From Serratia sp. H1w (GTDB taxonomy: Bacteria; Pseudomonadota; Gammaproteobacteria; Enterobacterales; Enterobacteriaceae): a DNA stretch of 64,000 bases. Below are positions 22,240 through 32,098 of the stretch, piece after piece; position 1 is the stretch's first letter; every line of letters begins with the position of its first letter. The position numbers and the translations under genes were made by a program. The DNA lies in assembly GCF_000633355.1 (NCBI RefSeq), contig NZ_AYMQ01000019.1:1-64000 (forward strand). The letters are read 5' to 3'. The notes below the pieces were generated by a model. It worked only from the letters and a program-made list of their open reading frames with translations. It was not told where the DNA came from and ran no database searches.

Positions 22240-23612
22240 GAATTGGCATTACCGGCAAGCTGTTTATGGCGATCCTCGCCACCTGCATGTTGGTGTTAAT
22301 CACCATGCACTGGGGCGTACGCGTCAGCTTTGAACGGGGTTTTATCGACTATATCAAGCACAGCAATGAGCAGCGCATCAGCATGCTCGGCGACGCATTG
22401 GAAGATCAGTATCGCCGCCATGGCAACTGGGAGTTTCTGCGTAACAACGATCAGGTGGTGTTTCAGATCATGCGCTCGTTTGAACAGAACAGCGACAGCA
22501 GCCACAATCTGCCGCCCAAAGGTTGGCGCACCCAGTTCTGGGTAGTGGATAGCCAGTATCACAAACTGGTCGGTTCTTCAGCCCCGATCCCCAGAGAGAA
22601 TGAGAGCACCCGCCATCCCATTCATTTCAATAATCAGATCGTCGGCTGGGTGGTAGCTACCCCGCCGGAAAAACTGACGCGCAACGCGGATATCAACTTC
22701 GATCGCCAACAGCGGCGCACCAGTTGGATGATCGTCGCGCTCTCTACCTTGTTGGCCGCAGCGGTGACCTGGTTGATGTCGCGCGGACTGCTGGCACCGG
22801 TTAAGCGCCTGGTCGGCGGTACTCATCGCCTGGCGGCGGGTGATTTCAGCGCCCGGGTGGCGGTCAGCAGCCAGGATGAGCTGGGTAGACTGGCGCAGGA
22901 TTTCAACCAACTTGCGACCTCGCTGGAAAAGAACGAACAGATGCGGCGGGCATTTATGGCGGATATCTCGCATGAGTTACGCACCCCACTGGCAGTACTG
23001 CGTGGTGAGCTGGAGGCGCTGCAAGACGGCGTTCGCCAGCCAACGCCAGCCTCGCTCAGTTCGCTACAGGCGGAAGTCTCGACCCTCACCAAGCTGGTAG
23101 ACGACCTGCACCAGCTGTCACTTTCCGACCTCGGTGCCCTCGCCTACCGCAAATTACCAGTAGATTGCGTGCATCTGGTGCAGATTGCGGTAGCGGCCTT
23201 CCGTGAGCGTTTTCACGCTAAACAGTTGGAAATCGTCACTTATCTACCGGAACAGATGCCATTGTTTGGCGATCCCGATCGTTTAAACCAACTGTTCAAC
23301 AATCTGTTGGAAAACAGCCTGCGCTATACCGATGCCGGGGGTCGGCTGGAGATTGGCATCGAGCGCCTGCCGGGAACGGTGAGAATTTATTGGCAAGACA
23401 GTGCCCCAGGCGTGAATGACGAACAGTTGGCGCGCATCTTCGAACGCTTTTATCGTACCGAAGGATCGCGTAACCGTGCCAGCGGCGGTTCAGGGTTAGG
23501 CTTGTCTATCTGCCAGAACATTGTTGAGGCACACGGCGGCGAGATCCGCGCACAACACTCGCCTTTCGGCGGCGTGCGCATTACAGTAGATTTCCCCACC
23601 TTTGGTGAATAA
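22236..23612 (+). CDS. baeS: Sensor histidine kinase BaeS
   Basis: Envelope-stress sensor kinase of the BaeSR two-component system. Two membrane segments (residues ~8-28 and ~165-185) frame a periplasmic sensor domain; a HAMP domain follows. The phospho-acceptor His is at about residue 246 in [15 protein letters not shown]. The N box ([11 protein letters not shown]) and G box ([18 protein letters not shown]) complete the ATPase domain. It is co-transcribed with the pump genes and 12 bp before baeR. In E. coli it responds to indole, flavonoids, zinc and misfolded envelope proteins. Confidence 0.95.
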   Translation: MRIGITGKLFMAILATCMLVLITMHWGVRVSFERGFIDYIKHSNEQRISMLGDALEDQYRRHGNWEFLRNNDQVVFQIMRSFEQNSDSSHNLPPKGWRTQFWVVDSQYHKLVGSSAPIPRENESTRHPIHFNNQIVGWVVATPPEKLTRNADINFDRQQRRTSWMIVALSTLLAAAVTWLMSRGLLAPVKRLVGGTHRLAAGDFSARVAVSSQDELGRLAQDFNQLATSLEKNEQMRRAFMADISHELRTPLAVLRGELEALQDGVRQPTPASLSSLQAEVSTLTKLVDDLHQLSLSDLGALAYRKLPVDCVHLVQIAVAAFRERFHAKQLEIVTYLPEQMPLFGDPDRLNQLFNNLLENSLRYTDAGGRLEIGIERLPGTVRIYWQDSAPGVNDEQLARIFERFYRTEGSRNRASGGSGLGLSICQNIVEAHGGEIRAQHSPFGGVRITVDFPTFGE

Positions 23613-23624
23613 CAAGGCGTTGTA

Positions 23625-24341
23625 ATGGAAAACTCAAATCAGCCACTACAGATCATGATTGTGGAAGATGAACCCAAGCTGGGCCAACTGTTGGTGGATT
23701 ATCTGCAAGCCGCTGGCTATGCCACCCGCTGGCTGAGCAACGGCAGCGAAGTGATCCCGGCGGTGCATGAGCATCCACCAGCGCTTATTTTGCTGGATCT
23801 GATGTTACCGGGCAGTGATGGCTTAACCGTTTGCCGCGAACTGCGCCGCTTTACCGATATTCCCATCATGATGGTGACCGCTAAAATCGAGGAGATCGAC
23901 CGCCTGCTAGGGCTGGAGATCGGAGCAGATGACTACATCTGCAAGCCATATAGCCCGCGAGAAGTGGTGGCCAGGGTGAAAACCATATTGCGCCGTTGCT
24001 ATCGGCCTTTAGAACATAGCGACGATGAGGCCCTGTTGCATATTGATGAGCCGCGCTTCCAAGCCAGCTATCAGGGTCATATTCTGGATCTGACGCCAGC
24101 GGAATTCCGTCTGCTGAAAACCCTGGCCTGCCAACCGGGCAACGTATTTTCGCGCGAGCAGTTGTTGAACAACCTGTACGACGATTACCGGGTGGTGACC
24201 GATCGCACCATCGATAGCCATATTAAAAACCTACGCCGCAAGTTAGAGCTGATCGATGGCGACAAGGCGTTTATTCGTTCTGTCTACGGGGTAGGCTACC
24301 GTTGGGAAGCGGAGCAGTGCCGGTTGGTCAATGGGCTATGA
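23625..24341 (+). CDS. baeR: Response regulator BaeR
   Basis: OmpR-type regulator of 238 residues. The receiver domain has the acidic pair (VEDE), the phospho-Asp near residue 58 ([11 protein letters not shown]) and the conserved Lys ([11 protein letters not shown]). The C-terminal winged helix ends VYGVGYRW. It is the last gene of the operon; the family-B palindrome 30 bp downstream could end transcription. It is expected to activate mdtABCD and itself. Confidence 0.96.
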   Translation: MENSNQPLQIMIVEDEPKLGQLLVDYLQAAGYATRWLSNGSEVIPAVHEHPPALILLDLMLPGSDGLTVCRELRRFTDIPIMMVTAKIEEIDRLLGLEIGADDYICKPYSPREVVARVKTILRRCYRPLEHSDDEALLHIDEPRFQASYQGHILDLTPAEFRLLKTLACQPGNVFSREQLLNNLYDDYRVVTDRTIDSHIKNLRRKLELIDGDKAFIRSVYGVGYRWEAEQCRLVNGL

Positions 24342-24370
24342 CGCTTTAACCATGTAGAGACAACGGCTTA

Positions 24371-24408
24371 ACGGGCGCAGCATGCAGCGCCCCTACGTAC
24401 TGAGACCG
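24371..24408. repeat. Palindromic repeat, family B, copy 2
   Basis: GGGCGCAGCATGCAGCGCCC (24373-24392, one central mismatch) followed by CTACGTACTGAGACCGA. It matches the copy after mgtE in both stem layout and tail. Where the outer stem differs (T/A there, G/C here), both sides change together, so pairing is preserved. It lies 31 bp after the baeR stop. Confidence 0.75.
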
Positions 24409-24611
24409 ACATCGGTTTGCCAGCAACCCCATCTGTTTTTTGTTCTTTTTATCAACACACATCTTAGCAACCCACTTATCCCGCTAAAAGCATCAGCACA
24501 AAAAGTCACCAATTTCTGTGCACTGGCGCGCAATACTTCCCTGTGGCAAAAACGCTTTTCAAAGCATTAGCTACACTTATCTCACTTATCAGAACCTACT
24601 GGAGAAATACC

Positions 24612-24950
24612 ATGGCAACCGGACATTATGAACTGACAAAATCGAGCAACGGGCAGTATCACTTCAACCTGAAAGCCAGCAACGGCGAGATCATTCTCTC
24701 CAGCGAGATGTATGCCAGCAAAGCCTCGGCGGAAAACGGTATCGCCTCCGTGCAGATCAATTCGCCCCACGAGGCGCAGTTTGAAATGAAAACCAGCAGC
24801 AATAACAAACCCTATTTCGTGTTAAAAGCCAAAAACCATCAGGTGATTGGTACCAGCCAGATGTACAGTTCGGAAAGCGCGGCGAAAAACGGCATTCAGT
24901 CGGTGATTAAAAATGGCCCCACTACCGACGTGCGAGACTTGAGTGCCTGA
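24612..24950 (+). CDS. yegP: YegP family protein (two DUF1508 repeats)
   Basis: A 112-residue cytosolic protein made of two copies of the ~48-residue DUF1508 unit (FNLKASNGEIILSSEMYASKASAENGI and FVLKAKNHQVIGTSQMYSSESAAKNGI). It corresponds to E. coli YegP in sequence and place between baeR and yegQ. The biochemical role is unknown. The start ATG follows GGAGA; an upstream in-frame start at 24543 lacks homology. A GC-rich terminator follows directly. Confidence 0.92.
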   Translation: MATGHYELTKSSNGQYHFNLKASNGEIILSSEMYASKASAENGIASVQINSPHEAQFEMKTSSNNKPYFVLKAKNHQVIGTSQMYSSESAAKNGIQSVIKNGPTTDVRDLSA

Positions 24951-24964
24951 TCCCATCCCGCCTA

Positions 24965-24993
24965 CGCGCGGTTCTGGCTGCCGCGCGATTTTT
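24965..24993 (+). terminator. Rho-independent terminator of yegP
   Basis: Stem CGCGCGG / CCGCGCG around a nine-base loop, followed by ATTTTTC. It starts 15 bp after the yegP stop. Confidence 0.8.
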
Positions 24994-25129
24994 CTAATGA
25001 TGAAGATCAATCTCCCCTGAAAATTTCCGGTTAATTGCTGATTTCTTGCCGGGCTGCCGTTACAATCCCCCGCTTTCACTGCGCCATTGGGTGGCGTGGT
25101 GCTGACCTGAAATCAGACCGAGAATCACT

Positions 25130-26482
25130 ATGTTTACTCCAGAACTCCTTTCCCCAGCGGGAACGCTGAAAAACATGCGTTACGCCTTTGCCTATGGTGC
25201 CGATGCGGTTTACGCCGGCCAGCCACGTTATAGCCTGCGGGTACGCAACAACGAATTTAACCACGAGAACCTACAGCTGGGGATTAACGAAGCCCACACG
25301 CTAGGCAAGAAATTCTACGTAGTGGTTAACATCGCGCCGCACAATGCCAAACTGAAAACCTTCCTGCGTGACCTGAAACCCGTGATCGATATGGGCCCAG
25401 ATGCGCTGATCATGTCCGACCCCGGTTTGATCATGATGGTACGCGAAGCCTTCCCGCAAATGGACATTCACCTCTCGGTGCAGGCCAACGCGGTCAACTG
25501 GGCAACGGTGAAGTTCTGGCAGCAGATGGGCCTGACCCGGGTGATCCTTTCCCGCGAGCTATCGTTGGATGAAGTGGCGGAAATCCGCAGCCAGGTGCCA
25601 GAAATGGAGCTGGAGATCTTCGTGCATGGCGCGCTGTGCATGGCCTACTCCGGCCGCTGCCTGCTTTCCGGCTACCTCAATAAGCGCGATCCTAACCAAG
25701 GGACTTGCACCAATGCCTGCCGCTGGCAGTACAAGGCGGAAGAAGGTAAAGAAGACGATACCGGCAACATCGTGCACATGCATGAGCCGATCCCGGTGCA
25801 AAACGTCGAGCCGACGCTGGGCCTTGGCGCACCGACCGATAAAGTGTTTATGCTTTCCGAAGCGCAGAAACCCGGCGAGTACATGAGCGCGTTCGAGGAC
25901 GAGCACGGCACTTACATCATGAACTCCAAAGATCTGCGGGCCATCCAGCACGTGGAGCGCCTCACCCAGCTGGGTGTACACTCGCTTAAAATTGAAGGCC
26001 GTACCAAGTCTTTCTATTACTGCGCTCGTACCGCGCAGGTTTATCGTCGAGCCATTGACGATGCCGTTGCCGGTAAACCCTTCGATCCTAGCCTGTTAAC
26101 CACGCTGGAAGGCCTGGCTCACCGTGGCTATACCGAGGGCTTCCTGCGTCGCCATACGCATGACTCTCACCAAAATTACGATTACGGTGCCTCTCTTTCC
26201 GAGCTGCAACAGTTTGTCGGGGAATTTACCGGCGTGCGCCGTAACGGCTGGGCGGAAGTGGATGTCAAAAACAAATTCCTGGTCGGCGACAGCGTAGAAA
26301 TGATGACACCAGGTGGTAACGTGTTGTTTAATTTGGAAAGTCTGCAAAACAAGAAGGGCGAAGCGATCGATGTCGCGCCGGGTAATGGCCATATCGTTTA
26401 TTTGCCAATCCCCGAGGATATCGACCTCGATTATGCGTTACTGATCCGTAATTTGCCGAAAGACGCTAGCCAGGCTGGCTAA
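25130..26482 (+). CDS. trhP: tRNA hydroxylation protein TrhP (YegQ), U32 family
   Basis: A 450-residue member of the collagenase-like U32 family that takes part in prephenate-dependent 5-hydroxyuridine formation at the tRNA wobble base. The hallmark four-cysteine set is present: C170 and C177 in LCMAYSGRCLLSGYL, and C193 and C197 in GTCTNACRW; it likely holds an iron-sulfur cluster. The start is at MFTPELLSPAGT, as in E. coli YegQ. It is a single gene ending at a strong terminator. Confidence 0.95.
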   Translation: MFTPELLSPAGTLKNMRYAFAYGADAVYAGQPRYSLRVRNNEFNHENLQLGINEAHTLGKKFYVVVNIAPHNAKLKTFLRDLKPVIDMGPDALIMSDPGLIMMVREAFPQMDIHLSVQANAVNWATVKFWQQMGLTRVILSRELSLDEVAEIRSQVPEMELEIFVHGALCMAYSGRCLLSGYLNKRDPNQGTCTNACRWQYKAEEGKEDDTGNIVHMHEPIPVQNVEPTLGLGAPTDKVFMLSEAQKPGEYMSAFEDEHGTYIMNSKDLRAIQHVERLTQLGVHSLKIEGRTKSFYYCARTAQVYRRAIDDAVAGKPFDPSLLTTLEGLAHRGYTEGFLRRHTHDSHQNYDYGASLSELQQFVGEFTGVRRNGWAEVDVKNKFLVGDSVEMMTPGGNVLFNLESLQNKKGEAIDVAPGNGHIVYLPIPEDIDLDYALLIRNLPKDASQAG

Positions 26483-26492
26483 CTTTTTTATC

Positions 26493-26517
26493 GCCACCCG
26501 CCCGGGTGGCAATTTTT
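26493..26517 (+). terminator. Terminator after trhP
   Basis: Perfect stem GCCACCCG-CC-CGGGTGGC followed by AATTTTTGG, ten bases past the stop codon. Confidence 0.85.
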
Positions 26518-26526
26518 GGCAAAATA

Positions 26527-26569
26527 TTAGAATCAGATCACATCAATTAGCGTGCGGCTTGGTTATTAT
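26527..26569 (+). promoter_or_regulatory. CRP-dependent promoter of cyaR
   Basis: CRP half-sites TTAGA-N6-TCACA lie at 26527-26542: the right half is perfect and the left half matches 3 of 5. The -10 is TATTAT at 26564-26569. With the RNA starting at 26576 the CRP centre is at -41.5, the class II position. E. coli cyaR is CRP-activated. Confidence 0.7.
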
Positions 26570-26575
26570 CAGGCT

Positions 26576-26668
26576 GCTTAAAACTAACAACGAAAATATT
26601 TGCATAGCAATACTAGGAACCACCTCCTTAGCCAGCCCAATCTCCCTTGGGTTGGCCTTTTCTTTTTT
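26576..26668 (+). ncRNA. cyaR: Small regulatory RNA CyaR
   Basis: The core AGGAACCACCTCCTTAGCC is identical to E. coli CyaR, the Hfq-dependent RNA that base-pairs with ompX, nadE, luxS and yqaE messages. The 5' end GCTTAAAACTAAC resembles GCTGAAAAAC of E. coli. The 3' end is a terminator whose stem (GCCAGCCCAA / TTGGGTTGGC) differs in sequence from E. coli but keeps the TCTCCC loop, followed by a T tract. The position directly after trhP (yegQ) is conserved. The 5' part (26585-26615) has diverged and is several bases longer. Confidence 0.92.
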
Positions 26669-26669
26669 T

Positions 26670-27017
26670 CCTGTTTAAATTCAATTAACTGAAATTCTAT
26701 TGGCTATTTTTAGGATGTTTCTTGCAATGTAGCTATTGGCTAATCATTCCTGTTGCAATATATAAATTCTTCTATAGCGATTAATGAATTCGTTAATACG
26801 AACGCTTATCTCTCTCGCACAACAAAGATATTACTCCCATTGGGCATTGACGAAATAAATATCCTCCAGCGACTTCACCCGGCATTACCTGAATATTCTT
26901 ATGGCCCACCACCAAGTTGTAGTTTATCGTTAACAGCCTACGTCAGGGTAAAACAACTGGGAAGCCTCACTTGGCCCCCCTTGAAGGCCGATTCGTTTTT
27001 CACCACAAGGATCAGGA
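26670..27017. other. Intergenic region cyaR/yegS
   Basis: About 350 AT-rich bases. A 101-codon open frame (26753-27058) overlaps the yegS start but has no family features. I see no repeat or hairpin of note; it presumably holds the yegS promoter. Confidence 0.4.
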
Positions 27018-27917
27018 ATGCACCATTATTCACCAGCACTGCTTATCATCAACGGTAAAAGCTCCGGTAACGAGGAAGTTCGCGCAGCGGTGAACATGTT
27101 GCGCCATGAGGGCCAGACTCTACATGTTCGCGTTACCTGGGAACTGGGTGACGCAGCTCGCTACGTCAAAGAGGCCAGCCAGCTAAAGGTGGAAACCGTG
27201 ATCGCCGGTGGCGGCGACGGCACGATCAACGAGGTTGCTGCCGCATTGGCACAACTCCCCGCAGAGGAACGCCCGATACTAGGCATCTTACCGCTGGGGA
27301 CCGCCAACGATTTTGCTACCGCCTGCTCTATCCCGTTACAACCTGATTTAGCCTTGCAGTTGGCCATCAAGGGTCGGGCGGTACCGATCGATCTGGCCAA
27401 GGTGAACGACGAACGCTATTTCATCAACATGGCGACCGGCGGTTTTGGTACCCGCATCACCACCGAAACCCCGGAGAAACTGAAGGCCGCGCTGGGCGGC
27501 GTATCTTATTTCATCCACGGCCTGCTGCGCCTGGATGCGTTGAAAGCCGACAGCTGCGAGATCCGCGGGCCTGATTTCTATTGGGCCGGAGAAGCGCTGG
27601 TGATTGGGATCGGCAACGGCAGGCAGGCCGGAGGCGGCCAAAAACTCTGCCCTGGCGCACTGATCAACGATGGTTTATTGCAGGTGCGCCTGCTCACCGC
27701 CGAAGAGTTGCTGCCGACATTGGTGGGCATTCTGTTCAGCGGCGAGGAAAATTCCCACGTCGTCGATGCCTCATTGCCATGGCTGGAGATCACCGCACCG
27801 CATGACATCACCTTCAATCTTGATGGCGAGCCACTGAAGGGCCGCGATTTCCGCATCGAGGTGTTGCCTAATGCCATTGAGTGCCGTCTGCCGCCGAATT
27901 GTGACTTGCTGGAATAA
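27018..27917 (+). CDS. yegS: Lipid kinase YegS
   Basis: A 299-residue member of the diacylglycerol-kinase catalytic family; E. coli YegS phosphorylates phosphatidylglycerol in vitro. The nucleotide motif [14 protein letters not shown] is at about residues 64-77, and [10 protein letters not shown] and [10 protein letters not shown] follow. The C-terminal beta-sandwich carries FNLDGEPL. The start has AGGA five bases upstream. It is monocistronic, and a family-A repeat lies 23 bp downstream. Confidence 0.94.
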   Translation: MHHYSPALLIINGKSSGNEEVRAAVNMLRHEGQTLHVRVTWELGDAARYVKEASQLKVETVIAGGGDGTINEVAAALAQLPAEERPILGILPLGTANDFATACSIPLQPDLALQLAIKGRAVPIDLAKVNDERYFINMATGGFGTRITTETPEKLKAALGGVSYFIHGLLRLDALKADSCEIRGPDFYWAGEALVIGIGNGRQAGGGQKLCPGALINDGLLQVRLLTAEELLPTLVGILFSGEENSHVVDASLPWLEITAPHDITFNLDGEPLKGRDFRIEVLPNAIECRLPPNCDLLE

Positions 27918-27940
27918 TCACGTTTCACCTCGGTGTAATT

Positions 27941-28095
27941 CCCCTCACCCTAACCCTCTCCCCAAGGAGAGGGGACTGTACGTGCCACAATTTAGCTCCT
28001 GCACCTGACCTCGGCTCGGAACCTGCCCCCTCTCCCAAAAACCAGTGCCCATGGGATCCCGCGCTATCTCGTGGGAGAGGGCTGGGGTGAGGGGC
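27941..28095. repeat. Dispersed palindromic repeat, family A (paired copy)
   Basis: The left arm CCCCTCACCCTAACCCTCTC with its GGAGAGGGGAC half (27941-27976) is followed by TGCCACAATT, the reverse complement of the internal segment of the copy at 1-110. The right arm (28026-28095) has CCCCTCTCCC and GGGAGAGGGCTGGGGTGAGGGG separated by an unusually long ~35-base insert that includes GGGATCCC. It lies between yegS and rspA. Confidence 0.8.
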
Positions 28096-28215
28096 TCATA
28101 CCGCTAATGGCCGACCACTCCTGAACACATCTGCGAACTAGGCTCCCTGTTTATCTACCGCCCTCAGCCTTCGATCCACGAATAATTGTGATCTCCCTCG
28201 GCAATTTCGCCAAAT

Positions 28216-28227
28216 CATACTTGTATG
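28216..28227. promoter_or_regulatory. Candidate operator upstream of rspA
   Basis: CATAC-TT-GTATG is a short inverted repeat 62 bp before the rspA start. Its right side GTATGGTAG recurs as GTATGGTGG at 33617-33625 upstream of rspR, so it could be part of an RspR site. The evidence is the shared nine-base word only. Confidence 0.3.
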
Positions 28228-28288
28228 GTAGTTAGTTCAAGGTTAATTTCCGCCCATACGTTATCAGCAAGAACAGGATGTGGAAGTC

Positions 28289-29503
28289 ATGAAAATTGTT
28301 AAAGCCGAGGTGTTCGTCACCTGCCCAGGGCGAAATTTCGTCACCCTGAAGATCACTACCGATAGCGGGCTGACCGGGATCGGCGATGCGACCCTGAATG
28401 GTCGTGAACTGCCGGTAGCCTCTTACCTGGAAGATCACGTTTGCCCACAGTTGATCGGTCGTGATGCTCACCAGATCGAAGATATCTGGCAGTTCTTCTA
28501 CAAAGGCGCGTACTGGCGTCGTGGCCCGGTGACCATGTCGGCCATCTCTGCTGTGGATACGGCGCTGTGGGATATCAAGGCCAAAGCGGCCAATATGCCG
28601 CTGTACCAACTGCTGGGCGGCGCTTCGCGTACCGGCGTCATGGTGTATTGCCACACCACTGGTCACTCGATTGACGAAGTGCTGGACGATTATGCCAAGC
28701 ACAAAGAAATGGGCTTCAAAGCGATCCGCGCGCAATGTGGCGTGCCAGGGATGAAAACCACTTACGGCATGGCCAAGGGCAAAGGGTTGGCGTATGAGCC
28801 AGCCACCAAAGGCAACTGGCCGGAAGAGCAGTTATGGTCAACTGAGAAATACCTCGATTTCACCCCTAAACTGTTTGAAGCCGTGCGTAACAAATTCGGT
28901 TTCGACGAGCACCTGCTGCACGACATGCACCACCGCCTGACGCCGATCGAAGCCGCCCGCTTTGGCAAAAGCGTTGAGCAATACCGTCTGTTCTGGATGG
29001 AAGATCCAACCCCGACCGAGAACCAGGAATGCTTCCGCCTGATCCGCCAACATACCGTGACTCCGATTGCGGTGGGCGAAGTGTTCAACAGCATCTGGGA
29101 TTGCAAACAGCTGATCGAAGAACAACTGATCGATTACATCCGCACCACCATCACCCACGCCGGGGGCATCACCGGGATGCGTCGTATCGCCGATTTCGCC
29201 TCGTTGTATCAGGTGCGTACCGGCTCACACGGCCCTTCCGATCTTTCGCCAATCTGCATGGCGGCGGCGTTGCACTTTGACCTGTGGGTGCCGAACTTCG
29301 GCGTGCAGGAATATATGGGCTACTCCGAACAGATGCTGGAAGTGTTCCCGCATAACTGGACGTTCGACAACGGCTATATGCATCCAGGCGAAAAACCAGG
29401 GTTAGGCATCGAGTTTGACGAGAAACTGGCTGCCAAATACCCCTACGATCCCGCCTACCTGCCGGTAGCACGCCTGGAAGACGGCACCCTGTGGAACTGG
29501 TAA
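28289..29503 (+). CDS. rspA: D-mannonate dehydratase family protein RspA
   Basis: A 404-residue enolase-superfamily dehydratase that turns D-mannonate into 2-keto-3-deoxygluconate. Metal ligands are visible: Asp212 and His214 in [10 protein letters not shown], Glu238 in WMEDPTPTE, Glu264 in VGEVFNS. The tail GTLWNW is typical of RspA. Members of this subgroup range from high to very low activity on mannonate, and the E. coli gene was first named for a starvation-signalling phenotype. The start is MKIVKAEVF; a start three codons earlier is possible. It is the first gene of the rspA-rspB-ydfJ-ydfI operon. Confidence 0.93.
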   Translation: MKIVKAEVFVTCPGRNFVTLKITTDSGLTGIGDATLNGRELPVASYLEDHVCPQLIGRDAHQIEDIWQFFYKGAYWRRGPVTMSAISAVDTALWDIKAKAANMPLYQLLGGASRTGVMVYCHTTGHSIDEVLDDYAKHKEMGFKAIRAQCGVPGMKTTYGMAKGKGLAYEPATKGNWPEEQLWSTEKYLDFTPKLFEAVRNKFGFDEHLLHDMHHRLTPIEAARFGKSVEQYRLFWMEDPTPTENQECFRLIRQHTVTPIAVGEVFNSIWDCKQLIEEQLIDYIRTTITHAGGITGMRRIADFASLYQVRTGSHGPSDLSPICMAAALHFDLWVPNFGVQEYMGYSEQMLEVFPHNWTFDNGYMHPGEKPGLGIEFDEKLAAKYPYDPAYLPVARLEDGTLWNW

Positions 29504-29517
29504 ACCGAGGAATTTCC

Positions 29518-30531
29518 ATGAAAAGTATTACTGTTCAACAGCCTGGGCAATTAGTGATTGAAGAGCGCCCATTGCCATCGCCGCTGCCAGGTGAAGTCCG
29601 TATCCGCGTGGTTAGCGCTGGGATCTGCGGTTCCGACGTGCATATCCATCGCGGCCACAACCCGTTTGCCAAATATCCACGCGTGATCGGCCATGAATTC
29701 TTTGGCCATATCGACGCTATCGGCGAAGGCGTCGAGCCGTCGCGCATTGGCGAACGCGTCGTGGGCGATCCGGTAGTCAGCTGCGGCCATTGCTACCCTT
29801 GTTCGGTCGGCAGGCCCAACGTCTGCACCGAATTACAGGTCATTGGCGTACACCGTGACGGCGGTTTCAGCGAATATGTGACGCTACCGGCCAAAAATGC
29901 CCATCTTGTGCCGGACAGCATTCCCGACAACGAAGCCACGATGGTTGAACCCTTTACCATTGCCGCCAATATGTGCAGCCAGTTGCAACCCGGCCCGTTA
30001 GATGTCGCATTGGTGTATGGCGCGGGCCCGATGGGCCTCACCTCCATTCAGGCTCTGCGCGGCGTCTACGGCGTCAAAGAGATTATTGTCGCCGACCGTA
30101 TCGATGAACGGCTGGCGATGGCTACCGCCAACGGCGCGGATCGGGTGATCAACAATACCCATCAGGATTTGGCCAGTGAGCTGCAAAAGCTCGGCATCCG
30201 GCCAACGCTGATCATCGATGCGGCCTGCCATCCGGCCATTCTGCCAGAAGCCATCGGCCTGGCGTCCCCAGCCGCGCGCATTGGCATTATGGGCTTCTCT
30301 GCCGAGCCTTGCGTGCTCAGCCAGCAAGCCATTACCAGTAAAGAGATCTCGATTTTCAGCTCACGCCTGAACAGCAACCGCTTCCCACAGGTGATTGCCT
30401 GGATGACGGAACACAAAATCCAGCCGGAAAAGCTGATCACCCATCAGTTTGGCTATACGCAGGTGCTCGAAGCGATGGAGATCTTCGAAAAAGACCAAAA
30501 ACAGTGCTGTAAGGTTCTATTGAAATTCTGA
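29518..30531 (+). CDS. rspB: Zinc-type dehydrogenase RspB
   Basis: A 337-residue medium-chain dehydrogenase. Catalytic zinc ligands are in GICGSDVHIH and IGHEFFG; the structural zinc loop is SCGHCYPCSVGRPNVC with four cysteines; the NAD fold begins VYGAGPMGL. RspB-type enzymes have been assigned as L-gulonate 5-dehydrogenases giving D-fructuronate, which would feed YdfI and RspA; that assignment is from the family, not from this sequence. It starts 14 bp after rspA; the frame opens nine codons earlier inside rspA. Confidence 0.92.
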   Translation: MKSITVQQPGQLVIEERPLPSPLPGEVRIRVVSAGICGSDVHIHRGHNPFAKYPRVIGHEFFGHIDAIGEGVEPSRIGERVVGDPVVSCGHCYPCSVGRPNVCTELQVIGVHRDGGFSEYVTLPAKNAHLVPDSIPDNEATMVEPFTIAANMCSQLQPGPLDVALVYGAGPMGLTSIQALRGVYGVKEIIVADRIDERLAMATANGADRVINNTHQDLASELQKLGIRPTLIIDAACHPAILPEAIGLASPAARIGIMGFSAEPCVLSQQAITSKEISIFSSRLNSNRFPQVIAWMTEHKIQPEKLITHQFGYTQVLEAMEIFEKDQKQCCKVLLKF

Positions 30532-30537
30532 CCTGTT

Positions 30538-30579
30538 CCCTCCGGCGACAGCCCTGGTCGCTGGAGGGAGACCAGGGCT
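30538..30579 (+). other. Two mutually exclusive RNA hairpins between rspB and ydfJ
   Basis: Hairpin 1 pairs CCCTCCGGCGA (30538-30548) with TCGCTGGAGGG (30558-30568). Hairpin 2 pairs AGCCCTGGTC (30550-30559) with GACCAGGGCT (30570-30579). They compete for 30558-30559, and each loop contains an arm of the other. No T run follows, so this is not a simple terminator. It could set the ratio of dehydrogenase to transporter message. Confidence 0.6.
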
Positions 30580-30632
30580 TCTGAACCTAATCTTTGCCGT
30601 ACCTACAACAACAATTTGCAGAGAACAGAACA

Positions 30633-32030
30633 ATGATGAACGCAAAAATTGACAACACTCAGCCGGAAAGAAGTACCTCGGACCTGATCAAGGCGGCCGT
30701 TTCCGGCTGGCTTGGTACTGCGCTGGAATTTATGGATTTTCAGCTTTATTCACTAGGCGCAGCGTTAGTTTTTCATGAAATATTTTTCCCGGAGCAGTCT
30801 GCCGCCATGGCATTGATTCTGGCGATGGGAACCTACGGCGCGGGATATATCGCCCGTATCGCCGGGGCCTTCTTCTTCGGGCGCATGGGGGATACCATTG
30901 GCCGTAAGCGGGTGCTGTTTATTACCATTACCATGATGGGGATTTGCACCACCTTAATCGGCGTACTGCCCACCTATGCGCAGATCGGTATTTTTGCTCC
31001 TTTACTGCTGGTGTTGCTGCGTATTATTCAAGGGCTGGGCGCGGGCGCGGAAATATCCGGTGCCGGTACCATGCTGGCCGAATATGCGCCTAAAGGTAAA
31101 CGCGGCATTATCTCCTCGCTGGTTGCCATGGGCACCAACTGCGGCACGCTGTCGGCGACCGCTATCTGGGCGGTGATGTTCTTCTTCCTGTCAAAAGAAG
31201 AGCTGCTGGCATGGGGCTGGCGCGTCCCGTTCCTGGCTAGCGTAGTGGTCATGCTGTTCGCCATCTGGCTGCGTATGAACCTGAAAGAAAGCCCAGTTTT
31301 TGAAAAGGTTAACGACGATAGCACCACCGCAACTCCGGTTAACGCCGTGGCAGATAATACCCATTCGCTGGCGGCGATGTTCACCAGCAAATCCTTCTGG
31401 CTGGCTACCGGGCTGCGTTTTGGTCAGGCGGGCAACTCCGGTCTGATCCAGACTTTCCTGGCCGGTTATCTGGTGCAAACCCTGCTGTTTGAGAAGGCCA
31501 TCCCAACCGATGCCCTGATGATCAGCTCCGCCATCGGCTTTATTACCATTCCGTTGCTGGGCTGGCTCTCCGATAAGATCGGCCGCCGGATACCTTATAT
31601 TCTGGTCAATATCTCCGCCATCATTCTGGCTTATCCGATGATCTCGATGATTGTGGATAAGACCAATGAGGTGAACGTGATTATGGCCTCGATCATTATC
31701 ATTCATAACGTTGCGGTGCTGGGGCTGTTTGCGCTGGAAAACATCACCATGGCGGAAATGTTTGGTTCCCGTAACCGCTTCACCCGCATGGCCATCTCCA
31801 AAGAGGCCGGTGGTTTGGTGGCGGTCGGCTTCGGCCCGGTATTAGCCGGTATCTTCTGCAATATGACCGACTCCTGGTGGCCCATCGCCGTCATGATGAT
31901 CGTTTACTCCGTTATCGGCTTGCTGGCCGCCATTTTGATGCCTGAGGTGAAAGATCGCGACCTGAGCCTGGCAGAAGATGCAGCAGAGACCCCAGCGTTA
32001 CCGGTGGCCCAACGCGTACGCAGTCATTAA
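30633..32030 (+). CDS. ydfJ: MHS-family MFS transporter YdfJ
   Basis: A 465-residue, 12-helix symporter of the metabolite:H+ branch (ShiA/ProP-like). Motifs [16 protein letters not shown] between helices 2 and 3, [29 protein letters not shown] after helix 4, and [10 protein letters not shown] between helices 8 and 9 are present. It is the probable importer for the acid sugar handled by the surrounding enzymes. The start ATG at 30633 is chosen by homology; the frame is open to 30594. E. coli keeps the same neighbours (rspAB, ydfI). Confidence 0.9.
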   Translation: MMNAKIDNTQPERSTSDLIKAAVSGWLGTALEFMDFQLYSLGAALVFHEIFFPEQSAAMALILAMGTYGAGYIARIAGAFFFGRMGDTIGRKRVLFITITMMGICTTLIGVLPTYAQIGIFAPLLLVLLRIIQGLGAGAEISGAGTMLAEYAPKGKRGIISSLVAMGTNCGTLSATAIWAVMFFFLSKEELLAWGWRVPFLASVVVMLFAIWLRMNLKESPVFEKVNDDSTTATPVNAVADNTHSLAAMFTSKSFWLATGLRFGQAGNSGLIQTFLAGYLVQTLLFEKAIPTDALMISSAIGFITIPLLGWLSDKIGRRIPYILVNISAIILAYPMISMIVDKTNEVNVIMASIIIIHNVAVLGLFALENITMAEMFGSRNRFTRMAISKEAGGLVAVGFGPVLAGIFCNMTDSWWPIAVMMIVYSVIGLLAAILMPEVKDRDLSLAEDAAETPALPVAQRVRSH

Positions 32031-32098
32031 TTCCTCTTCGATTACCTGCCGCAGATAACGTTCTGCGGCAATCGATCCATCACACAGTGAGTTTTAAC

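Noticed and set aside
26753-27058. A 101-codon open frame between cyaR and yegS
   Set aside because: It overlaps the yegS start, has no ribosome site, and its composition looks like non-coding AT-rich sequence.
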